Shown here piece by piece: positions 48,962 through 58,112 of a stretch of DNA of 61,984 nt (its first letter is position 1; every line of letters starts with the position of its first letter). A program made the translations under genes and the position numbers. Source of the DNA: Selenomonadaceae bacterium. Lineage in GTDB: Bacteria; Bacillota; Negativicutes; Selenomonadales; Selenomonadaceae. The DNA lies in contig JAFYNH010000064.1 of NCBI GenBank assembly GCA_017549815.1, forward strand, positions 1 through 61,984, read 5' to 3'. The notes below the pieces were generated by a model. It worked only from the letters and a program-made list of their open reading frames with translations, ran no database searches and was not told the DNA's origin.

Positions 48962-51900
48962 GTGCTCAAACATAAAAATTTCTTCGACCTTCAACGCTTC
49001 GCCACAATAAGCAATAGCAATTCCTACAGTTTAGTCAGCGGCACGAGCGGCAATGATTCCATTTACAATCAATACACTACCAACGTCACGATAAATACGG
49101 GCGCAGGCTCTGATACCATTTACAGTTGGGGTGGACAGAACGGTACGATTGACGGCGGCGCAGACAACGACTACATTCATATCGGACATTACATAATTAC
49201 CGACGAAGAATGGTTTTACGGAAGTAAAAACCTGCTTAAAGGCGGCGTAGGAAACGATTCAATTAGGAATTGGGGCGCAAGTGCCACAGTAAATGGCGGC
49301 TCTGGTAACGATTCACTTTTAAATTACGGCGAATACAGCACAATTATCGGTAGCACAGGCAACGATACTATTTACAATAACTGGGACTTTTCAACTAACA
49401 GTCCACATAGTGACGATTACGCATGGAATGTTGTATTCAAATATAGTTCGGGCGACGGAAACGATATTATCTACGGTTTTAAATCGGATTCGACACTAAG
49501 CATTTCAGGCGACACATATTCGACGACAAAGAGCGGCTCAGATATTATCGTTACGGTTGGCAAAGGCAAAATAACGCTCGTCGGCGCGGCTAGCTTGTCT
49601 AAAGTTAATATTACAGGTACTTATTCAAGCGGCGTTGTAACTCTGAAAAGTTCTTCTGATAAAACTTCTTTAATCGGTGTAAGTAGCAATGACAGCCTTT
49701 ACATCAGTCACTACAGCGTAACGGCAAGCGGTGGCGCAGGTAACGATACAATATGGGGTTATGAATGCGATTATGCTAAAATTTATGGTGGTGACGGCAA
49801 TGATATAATTTATAATTATCAGGGCGATTACTCTTATATGTTCGGTGGAAATGGTGACGATTCAATCTACAATAAAACTTGGATTAGCACTATCGACGCG
49901 GGAAACGGTAATGACACAATAATTAATCTTCACAGCGGCAAAAATACTTCAATCAACGGCGGCGACGGTAATGATTTAATCAGCTTAACAAGTGCCACTG
50001 ATTGGACTCATGAGCATACAATCAAAGGCGGCACTGGAAATGATACAATTTATGGAAATAGCTTGGCTGGAAATGCTCAAGGCTCAACTTATCAATTTTC
50101 TTCTGGCGATGGTAACGATATTATCTACAACTTTACGAAGTACGATAAAATTTCTCTGGGCGGCGGAACTTACACGCGTTCGACAGTCGGTTCAGATGTT
50201 GTTATCAGCGTGACGAGCGGCGGCTCCATGACCTTGAAAAACGCCAAAGGCGAGATAATCGACATTGTCGGCGGCACTCTTCAAAGCAGCGGCGGCAATT
50301 CTAAATTAATCACACTCACTTCAGGCAACGACACTTACAACAACACAGTCAAAGGCGCGACGATAAACGCGCTCGGCGGAAAGGATACTATTTATAACAA
50401 CAACTCGAACGTGTCAATCAGTGGCGGCAAAGGCAACGATTATATTCAGAACAGTATCGGGGCAGATAATTGCACACTGCGCGGCGGTGACGGCAACGAT
50501 ACCATTTCAAATAATGTCATAGGCAATATGGTTGACGGCAACATTGGCGGCGATAAAGTTTTAATTGACGGCGGCGCGGGAAACGATTCAATCATCAACG
50601 ACAATGATGAAGACGTAACGTTATTGTGCGGCGCAGGAGATGATACCGTTGTCAACTGGGCGATTAATACTTCAATAAACGGCGGAGACGGCAAGGATTT
50701 AATCTATATCCACTATAATGGCGGCACGATTACTGGCGGCAATGGTAACGATACCATTTACGAAGATAATTACGACGAAAACTTAGGTGACGGCATTTTA
50801 TATCTGTATGGCGCGGACGACGGCAATGACTTTATCAGCGGTTTCAGCTCATCAGACACGCTAAGTATAGGCGGCGGCTCGTATTCTTCAGTCAAGAGTG
50901 GTAATGATATTATCTTTACTGTCGGCGAAGGCAAAATAACGCTCGTCGGCGCGGCTAGCTTGTCTAAGGTCAATGTCAAGGGTACAAAAGTTGTCACTAA
51001 AGAAAATTCGTGGAAACTTAGCGGCACGACAGCAACTTATGGTACCTCAAGTAAAGCTTTGGTCACTGTTAAGGGTGTTAAATCTACGGACGGACTTACG
51101 ATTAATATCACTAAAAAAATCGTGACGGTCGCTGCGAAGTCTCTCAATAAAAAGAAAGTCACGGTCAGCGACGGTTATACTTTAAAGCTCGGCAACGACG
51201 TTGATACTCCCAATCCTTCAACAGCTAAATGGAGTCATAACGGAACAACGGCAACTTATAAATCAGCAGGTACGACTGCAGGTTATACCCTCGACAACAA
51301 CACGATAACTTACTCGAAAGCAAAATCTGCTTCAACTCTCGCGACCGTAAAGGGCATTAAAGAAAGTGCTACTCTTGCAGTTAAAAATAAAGTCGTCACA
51401 TTGACCAAAGCAAATTTGAGCGGGAGTAATGTAACAGTCAGCGGTAGTTACGGTTTCAACTTCGCAAAAGGCGATTATAAAAATATTTCGATAACGGCTA
51501 GTAATAACAAAGATTCAATAACGAGTAGCGGCTCCAACCTTTCCATAAAAGGCGGCAAGGGTAATGATGTTATCAGTCTCAGCTCCGCCGCGAAAAACAA
51601 TGTGATTGTTTACAATAACGGCGACGGCTCTGACACGATTAGCGGCTTTGATGAAAATGATACCATTAAAATTGTTTCTACAGCTAAAGTTACGACAAGC
51701 GGCAATGATGTTGTTTTCACCGTTGGCAAAGGTTCAATCACTGTAAAAGACGCCAAAGACAAAACTTTTACCTATATTACGAATAGCGGCACAAAAACTT
51801 ATTCGACAATTCCTGAAAGTTCCACCCCCTACACAATCGACGCGGCAAAAACAGCTGTCATACTTTCGAGTGCCTACGCCGAGAAAAGTTTTGACGTTGA

Positions 51901-52930
51901 AAAATTAGGCAATAAAATTGTAGTGATTGACGCCTCCACCGTTAAAAAAGATCTCAGCATTACGGGCAATGAAAAATCTAATAACATTATCGGCGGTGCT
52001 GGCAACGATACGATTGACGGATATACAGGTGACGATACCTTGACGGGCGGCGATGGTGCTGATATTTTTCTTTACTACAACGGAGACGGCAACGACGTTA
52101 TCGCCGACTATTCCGAAGAGGATGAAATTCAAATCGAAGGTTCGGCTAAAGCAACGACGAGCGGCAGAGATGTTATCTTGACGGTCGGCAAAAATAAAAT
52201 TACCGTTAAAAACGCCGCGAAAAATAAAATCGGCGTTACTTATGTAGAAAACGGCATTGAACATGATTATATCAGTGGCGAGCAAACAGTTTTGATAAGT
52301 AGCGACAGAAAAGGCAAAACTGTTACGCTCTCAGAAAAATATTGGAAAGACACTTTTGACATAACCAAAAATTTCGGCACGGGTATTCAGACGATTAACG
52401 CTACAGAAGTTACACAGAAACTTAAGATAACGGGCAATGATAAGGCGAACGATATATGGGGCGGCTCTGGCGATGATACCTTAATTGGTGGTGAAGGCAA
52501 TGATACGCTCTACGGCTCTCAAGGCGCGGATGTTTTCGTCTATGCAAAGGGCGACGGCGACGATACCATTGACGACTACATGCCCGGCGAGGATAAGATT
52601 AAACTTGTCTCTGGCGCGGTGAGTGGCGATTACTACACACAGGGCGACACCGTTGTTTTAAGAATTGATTCGGGCAAAATACGTGTGAATAACAGCGTAG
52701 GCAAGCGCATCACAATTATTGAGGAAGACGGTACTTCGTCGAGCAAAAAATATACGGCAAAGCCTTTAGCGGACGCGACGTTTTTCCTTGCCGATGATGA
52801 CGATTTTGCAACAGATAATCAGCTTAGCTCAATCGTTCAAAGCAATGTAGCGGCGGATTATTCTTTCCTGAACACTCCGATGACGCTTGACAAAGAAAAT
52901 AACATTATCATCTGCGCGGATAAAAAATAA
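48962..52930 (+). CDS. Large RTX-like repeat protein (hemolysin-type calcium-binding repeats)
   Basis: A 1322-residue acidic protein without a signal peptide. The N-terminus (KHKNFFDLQRFATI) has an FDLQRFA motif followed by dozens of nonapeptide-like GGxGNDxIx turns, for example GGDGNDIIYN and GGTGNDTIYG, that fold into calcium-binding beta rolls. Longer cassettes recur (SGNDVVFTVGKGSITVKDA; KITLVGAASLSKVN appears twice). The end has a Leu/Asp-rich segment (FFLADDDDFAT) and a short tail, suiting a type I secretion signal, but no secretion ABC/MFP pair is next to it. GTG start at 48962 with GAAAGGA. Likely a secreted or surface adhesin; an enzymatic domain was not seen. Confidence 0.85.
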   Translation: MLKHKNFFDLQRFATISNSNSYSLVSGTSGNDSIYNQYTTNVTINTGAGSDTIYSWGGQNGTIDGGADNDYIHIGHYIITDEEWFYGSKNLLKGGVGNDSIRNWGASATVNGGSGNDSLLNYGEYSTIIGSTGNDTIYNNWDFSTNSPHSDDYAWNVVFKYSSGDGNDIIYGFKSDSTLSISGDTYSTTKSGSDIIVTVGKGKITLVGAASLSKVNITGTYSSGVVTLKSSSDKTSLIGVSSNDSLYISHYSVTASGGAGNDTIWGYECDYAKIYGGDGNDIIYNYQGDYSYMFGGNGDDSIYNKTWISTIDAGNGNDTIINLHSGKNTSINGGDGNDLISLTSATDWTHEHTIKGGTGNDTIYGNSLAGNAQGSTYQFSSGDGNDIIYNFTKYDKISLGGGTYTRSTVGSDVVISVTSGGSMTLKNAKGEIIDIVGGTLQSSGGNSKLITLTSGNDTYNNTVKGATINALGGKDTIYNNNSNVSISGGKGNDYIQNSIGADNCTLRGGDGNDTISNNVIGNMVDGNIGGDKVLIDGGAGNDSIINDNDEDVTLLCGAGDDTVVNWAINTSINGGDGKDLIYIHYNGGTITGGNGNDTIYEDNYDENLGDGILYLYGADDGNDFISGFSSSDTLSIGGGSYSSVKSGNDIIFTVGEGKITLVGAASLSKVNVKGTKVVTKENSWKLSGTTATYGTSSKALVTVKGVKSTDGLTINITKKIVTVAAKSLNKKKVTVSDGYTLKLGNDVDTPNPSTAKWSHNGTTATYKSAGTTAGYTLDNNTITYSKAKSASTLATVKGIKESATLAVKNKVVTLTKANLSGSNVTVSGSYGFNFAKGDYKNISITASNNKDSITSSGSNLSIKGGKGNDVISLSSAAKNNVIVYNNGDGSDTISGFDENDTIKIVSTAKVTTSGNDVVFTVGKGSITVKDAKDKTFTYITNSGTKTYSTIPESSTPYTIDAAKTAVILSSAYAEKSFDVEKLGNKIVVIDASTVKKDLSITGNEKSNNIIGGAGNDTIDGYTGDDTLTGGDGADIFLYYNGDGNDVIADYSEEDEIQIEGSAKATTSGRDVILTVGKNKITVKNAAKNKIGVTYVENGIEHDYISGEQTVLISSDRKGKTVTLSEKYWKDTFDITKNFGTGIQTINATEVTQKLKITGNDKANDIWGGSGDDTLIGGEGNDTLYGSQGADVFVYAKGDGDDTIDDYMPGEDKIKLVSGAVSGDYYTQGDTVVLRIDSGKIRVNNSVGKRITIIEEDGTSSSKKYTAKPLADATFFLADDDDFATDNQLSSIVQSNVAADYSFLNTPMTLDKENNIIICADKK

Positions 52931-52989
52931 TTATTTATGAATCAACAACCTTGAACACAATCAGCGCGGGCAAAGGTGACAAGTAAAGA

Positions 52990-53030
52990 TAAAAAAAATT
53001 CTCCCCTGCACCATTTGCGGGGGATTTTTT
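52990..53030. terminator. Terminator between the RTX-like gene and ctsR
   Basis: TCCCCTGC and GCGGGGGA arms around ACCATTT, flanked by an A-run and TTTTTT. Confidence 0.8.
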
Positions 53031-53063
53031 CATTTTAGTTTAAATATTCTTCCTCAAAAAAAT

Positions 53064-53543
53064 TTAGGTTATCTTTGCCAATGTCGCAAATATTGAACGG
53101 GTTAATTTCGCTCGTTCGTCTGGAGAAACTTTGCCTGCCGCCTCCGACTTGTAAAGATTCGCTGACATTTGCGCGGTAAGTTCTGCCTCGCGCCGCGTAA
53201 TAAGTTTACTCTGTAAGAAAAGAAATTCTATCATAGATTTTACTTCCTCAAAGGTCGTCTCGGCGTCAATGTCTCCAATCATATTTCGATAAAGAATTTG
53301 TTTCTGGTCTATCTCTTCAGGAATCAGCGTAATGCGAATGTAGCCGCCGAGTCCGCGACGCGATTCAACCACAAAGCCGCGATCAGTCGTAAAGCGCGTA
53401 CTCAAAACGTAACTTATCTGCGACGGCGCACAACTTATTTCGTCAGCTTATGCCGTCCGCTTAAGTTCAATTTGCCTGTCAGCGTTTTGCTTTAAGCGTT
53501 TCAAAATATATTCTTCAATCGTGTCTGCTTTGTTATTCAGCAT
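53064..53543 (-). pseudogene. ctsR: ctsR heat-shock repressor interrupted by an in-frame stop
   Basis: The full CtsR frame starts with ATG at 53543 (GAAGAGGTG upstream): MLNNKADTIEEYILKRLKQN, then QIELKRTA, a TAA at codon 32 (53450-53448), then ADEISCAPSQISYVLSTRFT and RGFVVESRRGLGGYIRI. Alignment to CtsR (EIKRxEIADxFQCVPSQINYV) puts Ile or Leu at the stop, so TTA to TAA is the simplest change. Everything else is in frame, including the helix-turn-helix and Gly-rich beta wing. A restart at 53405 would lack part of the DNA-binding domain. The usual mcsA, mcsB and clpC neighbours are absent. Either a recent null mutation or a sequencing error. Confidence 0.8.
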
Positions 53544-53572
53544 GGTTAATCACCTCTTCTTGATATTTTGAC

Positions 53573-53601
53573 ATTATACTTTTAAAACGGCAAAACGGCA
53601 A
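53573..53601 (-). promoter_or_regulatory. Promoter of ctsR
   Basis: Minus strand: TTGCCG (53601-53596), 17-bp spacer, perfect TATAAT (53578-53573). Just downstream TGTCAAAATATCAAG resembles a degenerate CtsR heptad operator, consistent with autoregulation. Confidence 0.55.
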
Positions 53602-53612
53602 GTATTTTTTTT

Positions 53613-53671
53613 ATAGGGGCTAGGGACAAGGGACTAGGAACTAGTAGGGACTAGGGATTAGAGATTAGTTA
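53613..53671. repeat. Heptad repeat array, TAGGGAC class
   Basis: TAGGGGC, TAGGGAC, AAGGGAC, TAGGAAC, TAGTAGG, GACTAGG, GATTAGA, GATTAG between ctsR and ptsI. Followed by an ACCGGCAAAGAAA fragment like part of the triple-hairpin element. Confidence 0.85.
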
Positions 53672-53728
53672 AGGTAAGGAAAAACCGGCAAAGAAAAGAA
53701 GTTTAAAACTTGCACGCTGTAAAAAAAG

Positions 53729-53766
53729 AAAAATCCCCCGTCAAACTTCGACAGGGGATTTTTTAA
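53729..53766. terminator. Terminator after ptsI
   Basis: AATCCCCCGTC and GACAGGGGATT arms around AAACTTC, flanked by A- and T-runs. Confidence 0.85.
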
Positions 53767-53791
53767 CCGTACAGGTTTTAAGTTTCAAGAA

Positions 53792-55513
53792 TTATTTAAG
53801 AGTGGCAAGATAGTTTTTAATCTCGTCGCCGTCTTCCATTTCCATAACTTTGTCGAGAATTTCTTTTGCCTTCGCGAAGGTAATGTTGCGAATACGCTCT
53901 TTGACACGCGGAATCGACGGCGCACTCATCGACAATTCCTTAATGCCCATAGCCATAAGGATAATTGCCGCATTCGGGTCGGACGCCATTTCGCCGCACA
54001 TGCCAGCCCATTTGCCCTCTTTGTTCGCAGATTCAATCGTGCGTTTGATAAGGCGCAGGACAGCAGGGTTAAAGTGATTGTACAGATAAGAAATTTGCGC
54101 GTTGCCTCTGTCGACCGCCAACGTATATTGGACAAGGTCATTGGTGCCGATTGAGAAGAAGTCAACGTATTTGGCAAGAACGGGCGTCATAACAGCAGCC
54201 GCCGGAGTCTCGACCATGATACCGACTTGAACGTTGTCAGCAAATTCTTTGCCTTCGTGAACGAGTTCCATTTTGGCTTCTTCGACGAATTTCTTAGCCG
54301 CCAAGAATTCTTGAACGTTGATAACCATCGGGAACATGATAGCCGCTTTGCCGTAGACACCTGCGCGGAGAATAGCCTTCAACTGAGGCATAAACAAATC
54401 TCTACGTTGCAAGCTTATGCGGATTGCGCGATAGCCCAAGAACGGATTTTCTTCGACGCCGACTTGGATATAGGGCAACGGTTTGTCGCCGCCGATGTCC
54501 ATTGTGCGGATAACGCAAAGTCCTTCGCCGTGAGTGACAGAGGCGCAATGCTCAACAGCCGCTTTGTATTCTTTGAATTGGTCTTCTTCCTTCGGAACGT
54601 CGGTTTTGCCCATGAATACGAATTCGGAACGGAACAAGCCAACACCCGTTGCGCCGTAATTTTTGACAGCGGCATCAGCGTCTGCAGGCGAGCCAATGTT
54701 AGCAACAAGCTCAACTTCCTTGCCGTCAAGAGTAATCGCAGGTTTATCTTTCAGCTCTGCATAGTGCGCTTTGAGTTCTTCCTGTTTCTTAATCTTTTCG
54801 TCGTAGCTGGCGCGTTCTTTATCGGAGGGACGAATCAAGATTTCGCCAGTTTCGCCGTCAAGAATAACGGGGTCGCCGTTCGCGATTTGCGCAATGCCGT
54901 CGCCTACGCCAACAACCGTCGGGATAGCACGAGTTTTAGCAATGATAACGGCATGGGCAGTTGTGGAGCCGACGCCCAAAATAACGCCCGCGATTTTATC
55001 AGTGGGAAGTCCCGCGATAACGGAAGGCTCAATGTCTTTGCCCGCAACGATAACTTTGCCGACGATTTCGGGGTCTTTAATGCCGAGCAAATATTTCGCA
55101 ATGCGTTTGCCAACGTCGCGCATATCGACTGCACGTCCGCGGAAGTATTCATCTTCCATAGCCTCGAAAATCTGCGCTTGAGATTCATAAGCGTCGATAA
55201 CAGCTTTGGGAGCCGAGCCGCTTACGTCGATTTGTTCGTCAATCGCGCCACTCATAGCGGGATCTTCAACCATCATGCGATGCGCGTCGAGAATACCGGC
55301 TTGTTCCTTGAGACCTTTAGCAAGAAAATCGTCGATACTCTTTTTGAGATTTTCAGCGACCGCGACGAGAGCGTCAGCAGCTTTTTTCTTTTCGACGGCG
55401 GGTTTACCGGGCGCATATTTCGCAATGTAACCGTCAAGATTTTGTCCTGCGAGCAGAATGTTGCCTACCGCTATGCCCGCTATTACGCCTTTGCCTTTAA
55501 TTTTCTCTGCCAT
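53792..55513 (-). CDS. ptsI: PTS enzyme I (phosphoenolpyruvate-protein phosphotransferase)
   Basis: A 573-residue enzyme I that takes phosphate from PEP to HPr. The phospho-histidine loop is GVGSTTAHAVIIAKTRAIP (His near residue 188), followed by the IILDGETGEI linker and the PEP-binding barrel with GVGLFRSEFVFM, IRTMDIGGDKPLPY, FLGYRAIRISL, MVETPAA, FFSIGTNDLVQYTLAVDRGN and the active-site Cys in WAGMCGEMASD. ATG 55513 with GGAGGG. Lies downstream of ptsH with a heptad array between, and also supplies phosphate to DhaM. Confidence 0.96.
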   Translation of the reverse strand: MAEKIKGKGVIAGIAVGNILLAGQNLDGYIAKYAPGKPAVEKKKAADALVAVAENLKKSIDDFLAKGLKEQAGILDAHRMMVEDPAMSGAIDEQIDVSGSAPKAVIDAYESQAQIFEAMEDEYFRGRAVDMRDVGKRIAKYLLGIKDPEIVGKVIVAGKDIEPSVIAGLPTDKIAGVILGVGSTTAHAVIIAKTRAIPTVVGVGDGIAQIANGDPVILDGETGEILIRPSDKERASYDEKIKKQEELKAHYAELKDKPAITLDGKEVELVANIGSPADADAAVKNYGATGVGLFRSEFVFMGKTDVPKEEDQFKEYKAAVEHCASVTHGEGLCVIRTMDIGGDKPLPYIQVGVEENPFLGYRAIRISLQRRDLFMPQLKAILRAGVYGKAAIMFPMVINVQEFLAAKKFVEEAKMELVHEGKEFADNVQVGIMVETPAAAVMTPVLAKYVDFFSIGTNDLVQYTLAVDRGNAQISYLYNHFNPAVLRLIKRTIESANKEGKWAGMCGEMASDPNAAIILMAMGIKELSMSAPSIPRVKERIRNITFAKAKEILDKVMEMEDGDEIKNYLATLK

Positions 55514-55554
55514 TTTTTTCCCTCCAACGAGTTACACAAAAGGGGAGGCGGCTA

Positions 55555-55630
55555 TAGTGACTAGAAACTGGGAACTAGGAACTAATTACTACACTAGTTC
55601 CTAATAACTAGTTCCTAACCACTAATCCTT
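55555..55630. repeat. Heptad repeat array between ptsH and ptsI, inverted halves
   Basis: TAGAAAC, TGGGAAC, TAGGAAC, TAATTAC, then TAGTTCC, TAATAAC, TAGTTCC, TAACCAC, bounded by AGGGGAGG on the left and CCTCCCCT on the right, so the whole region can fold into one hairpin between co-oriented genes. Confidence 0.85.
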
Positions 55631-55661
55631 CCTCCCCTTAATCAGCAACGGGATGCGCGAA

Positions 55662-55928
55662 TTAATCTTCGCCGAATTTTGCGTCAACGAGATCTTTAAG
55701 AGCTTTAACAGCCTCTGCTTCGTCCGGACCGTCAGCAACGATAGTAATCTCGGTGCCTTTGACCAAGCCCATGCTCATGATCATGAGAATGCTTTTTGCG
55801 TCGACAGTCTTGCCCTTAGCTTTGAGCTGAACTTTCGATTTGAACGAGGACGCTTTTTGCACGAACACCGACGCGGGACGCGCATGAATACCAGTTTTGT
55901 TTTCAATAGTGGTGGTTGCTTCTGTCAT
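55662..55928 (-). CDS. ptsH: PTS phosphocarrier protein HPr
   Basis: An 88-residue HPr. The phospho-acceptor His15 is in NKTGIHARPASVFVQKAS and the regulatory Ser46 region is DAKSILMIMSMG, so both EI-dependent and HPr-kinase control are possible. It serves the PTS IIBC at 22.5 kb and DhaM. ATG 55928 with GGAGAGGG. No hprK is seen. Separated from ptsI by a heptad hairpin that may set relative expression. Confidence 0.96.
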   Translation of the reverse strand: MTEATTTIENKTGIHARPASVFVQKASSFKSKVQLKAKGKTVDAKSILMIMSMGLVKGTEITIVADGPDEAEAVKALKDLVDAKFGED

Positions 55929-56128
55929 TAGTGACCCTCTCCTATCTTTGTGTGAAATATTACTAACGGCTGGTGCCTCGCGGCAACCTTTTAAAATGTG
56001 CTATTCGCCGCCACCCTTTATCTTCCTGCCTGTCGATAAAAAAATTTTCAAAAAATTTTCCGCGTGATTAGGTTAAAAATTGCTAAAAAAATTTTTAAAA
56101 GGGTTGCGACAAAACCTAAATTTTATGT

Positions 56129-56134
56129 TATAAT
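56129..56134 (+). promoter_or_regulatory. Probable -10 box of the YitT gene
   Basis: Perfect TATAAT, 40 bp before the ATG at 56174. GGGTTGCGACA lies upstream, but the best -35 choices give 17-19 bp spacers with imperfect hexamers. Confidence 0.45.
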
Positions 56135-56173
56135 TCTTTAAGCTTAATTAGGAAGGAGAGTGGAAATCTTAAA

Positions 56174-57124
56174 ATGAAATTAACCTCAATACTCCTCCAG
56201 TGGAACCCTCTGAAGTATTTGGGGATTATGGCAGGATGTCTGGTCGCCGCCAGCTCAATTAATCTCTTCGTAGTGCCGAGCAGTCTTCTAACGGGCGGCG
56301 TCACGGGCATTGCGATTATTTTTTACTTTTTGGCGGGCTTGCCAATCGGAATTCAAACGCTAGTCTACAACGTGCCGCTCCTTATCGCGTCGTATAAACT
56401 TCTTGGCAAAAAATATACTCTCGACGTGGTTATCGGAACTGTAATGTTCTCGTTCGCGCTGGACGTTACAAAATTTATGAACGGCGTGTTGCCCGTTGAA
56501 GATATGATGCTTGCGTCGATTTACGGCGGCATTTTCAACGGCATAGGCTACGGGATTGTTTTCCGAATGAACGGCTCGACAGGCGGCTTTGACATCTTGG
56601 GCGCGATTTTTAAAAAATATTATTCAATGGACATCGGCTCGGTTATTTTCGGCTTTAACTGTTTGATAGTCGTTGTGGCGGGTGCGCTCTTCAGTGTCAA
56701 TTCCGCAATGTTCACGCTGATTTGTATGTATGTCACTTCGCAAATGACAAACAAAATTATTGACGGGTTCAATCAGCGCAAGGCGATTTTGATTATTTCA
56801 AACTACGCGAAAGACATTGCCGACGGAATTATTGCCGATATTGGACGCGGCGTAACTTTTATTAATGGTGAGGGAGCTTATACGGGCGACCCGAAAAAAA
56901 TTATTATGGTTGTCGTGAGCATGACGCAAATAGCCAAGATAAAAATTATTGCGAACACAGTCGACAAAAATGCCTTTATGCTGATATTATCTGCAAGTGA
57001 AGTTATGGGGCGTGGTTTTACTAGAACTGCGCGGCAAAATGTTCGATACCGTTCCGACCAAAAGATAAATCCTGAAGTTGAACAAAGGATTCAAGACGCT
57101 CTTGCTAAAAGGGGCGATGACTAG
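56174..57124 (+). CDS. YitT family membrane protein (DUF161/DUF2179)
   Basis: A 316-residue membrane protein. About five or six hydrophobic helices (KYLGIMAGCLVAASSINLFV; SSLLTGGVTGIAIIFYFLA; SVIFGFNCLIVVVAGALF) are followed by a cytoplasmic DUF2179 domain (about 220-300: AILIISNYAKDIADGI ... GRGVTFINGEGAYTG). The family is widespread in Firmicutes with no assigned transport activity. GGAAGGAG lies upstream of ATG 56174. The stop TAG is the first part of the following heptad array. Confidence 0.87.
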   Translation: MKLTSILLQWNPLKYLGIMAGCLVAASSINLFVVPSSLLTGGVTGIAIIFYFLAGLPIGIQTLVYNVPLLIASYKLLGKKYTLDVVIGTVMFSFALDVTKFMNGVLPVEDMMLASIYGGIFNGIGYGIVFRMNGSTGGFDILGAIFKKYYSMDIGSVIFGFNCLIVVVAGALFSVNSAMFTLICMYVTSQMTNKIIDGFNQRKAILIISNYAKDIADGIIADIGRGVTFINGEGAYTGDPKKIIMVVVSMTQIAKIKIIANTVDKNAFMLILSASEVMGRGFTRTARQNVRYRSDQKINPEVEQRIQDALAKRGDD

Positions 57125-57211
57125 CTAGGTGCTAGGGACTAGGAACTAGGAACTGGTAGGGATTAGGGAACTAGTTCCTAACTCCTAACTCCTAATTCCT
57201 AATTCCTAATT
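57121..57211. repeat. Heptad repeat array, TAGGAAC class, inverted halves
   Basis: TAGGTGC, TAGGGAC, TAGGAAC, TAGGAAC, TGGTAGG, GATTAGG, then TAGTTCC, TAACTCC, TAACTCC, TAATTCC, TAATTCC, TAATTG. The two halves are complementary. Confidence 0.88.
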
Positions 57212-57377
57212 GAAAATAAATCGTTGGCGCGGAAACTCAAGCGCGTCGGCGAAGAAATAAAATCTCTGAGTAAAGGGGGCGATTATCAAAGCTCGCTTAC
57301 ATAACTCCGAAAATAATAATGAGGACGACCGCCTCACAAGAAAATTAACCTTCGGTCGAGAGAGGAAAAAAATTTCT
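57212..57377 (+). other. Intergenic remainder before the MBL gene
   Basis: Open without stops in short frames (one codes VGEEIKSLSKGGDYQSS-like residues, another runs in frame into the MBL gene with no ATG, GTG or TTG), but no ribosome-binding site with a usable start was found. Could be leader or remnant sequence. Confidence 0.35.
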
Positions 57378-58109
57378 ATGGAAATCACGTATTTACTGAA
57401 CAGCGGCTTTTTGGTTAAAGATGAAAGAACTTTGTTGGTCTTTGACGACTACGAAGACCCGGCAGGTATCGTCGACGCCGCATACGATAAGGGGGATTTT
57501 GACAATCTTTACATTTTCGTCACTCATGCGCACTTCGACCACTTCGGCACGCACATTCGCGCTTACGCCGAGAAAACTTCGCGCTACATTTTCGGCAGTG
57601 ACATTAAACACACAAAGCGCGTCAAAATTTTTCCGACGAAAAAAATCACGTACATGAAACGCTACACACAATGGGAAGACGACGCGATAAAGATTTGGAG
57701 CTACGATTCAACGGATGTAGGCGTGTCGTTCCTCGTTGAATTGCCGTCGGGCAAAAAAGTTTATCACGCGGGCGACTTTAACTGGTGGCATTGGGAAGAA
57801 GATACTCCCGAAAACGTTGAGTTGGCGGAGAAAATTTTCAAGCGTCAACTGAAACGTATGCACGGCATGGAAACGGACATTGCCTTATTCCCCATTGACG
57901 GGCGACTCGGCAACGCACAGGAAAAAGGCGCGATTGACTTCGTGGCAAAGACCAAAGTAAAAGGGTTCGTGGCAATGCACCGCGTCGAATATCCGATTTG
58001 GATACCTTCGCAGAGATTTTTAACGGTGTCGAAGAATTTGCCGACGTGGGCACCGATGACGCCGGGCGAACGTCGCATATTTGACGGCGAAAATTTTTCG
58101 GAGGCTTAA
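57378..58109 (+). CDS. Metallo-beta-lactamase fold hydrolase
   Basis: A 243-residue MBL-fold protein. The metal motif THAHFDHFG (HxHxDH) near residue 51 is intact, YHAGDFNWW supplies the later Asp, and VAMHRVEYP the late His. The N-terminus EITYLLNSGFLVKDERTLLV is like the UlaG/YycJ-type small hydrolases. Substrate unknown. GAGAGG lies about 12 nt before ATG 57378. Next gene greA follows 3 bp after the stop, so they are co-transcribed. Confidence 0.82.
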   Translation: MEITYLLNSGFLVKDERTLLVFDDYEDPAGIVDAAYDKGDFDNLYIFVTHAHFDHFGTHIRAYAEKTSRYIFGSDIKHTKRVKIFPTKKITYMKRYTQWEDDAIKIWSYDSTDVGVSFLVELPSGKKVYHAGDFNWWHWEEDTPENVELAEKIFKRQLKRMHGMETDIALFPIDGRLGNAQEKGAIDFVAKTKVKGFVAMHRVEYPIWIPSQRFLTVSKNLPTWAPMTPGERRIFDGENFSEA

Positions 58110-58112
58110 TTA

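Noticed and set aside
54227-55564. A 445-codon open frame on the plus strand
   Set aside because: It lies wholly antisense to ptsI, has no family motifs or ribosome-binding site, and its Phe/Asn/Arg-rich composition is the mirror of ptsI codon use.
57216-57377. A small gene or an N-terminal extension of the MBL gene
   Set aside because: The in-frame extension has no ATG, GTG or TTG, and other frames are short without a ribosome-binding site.
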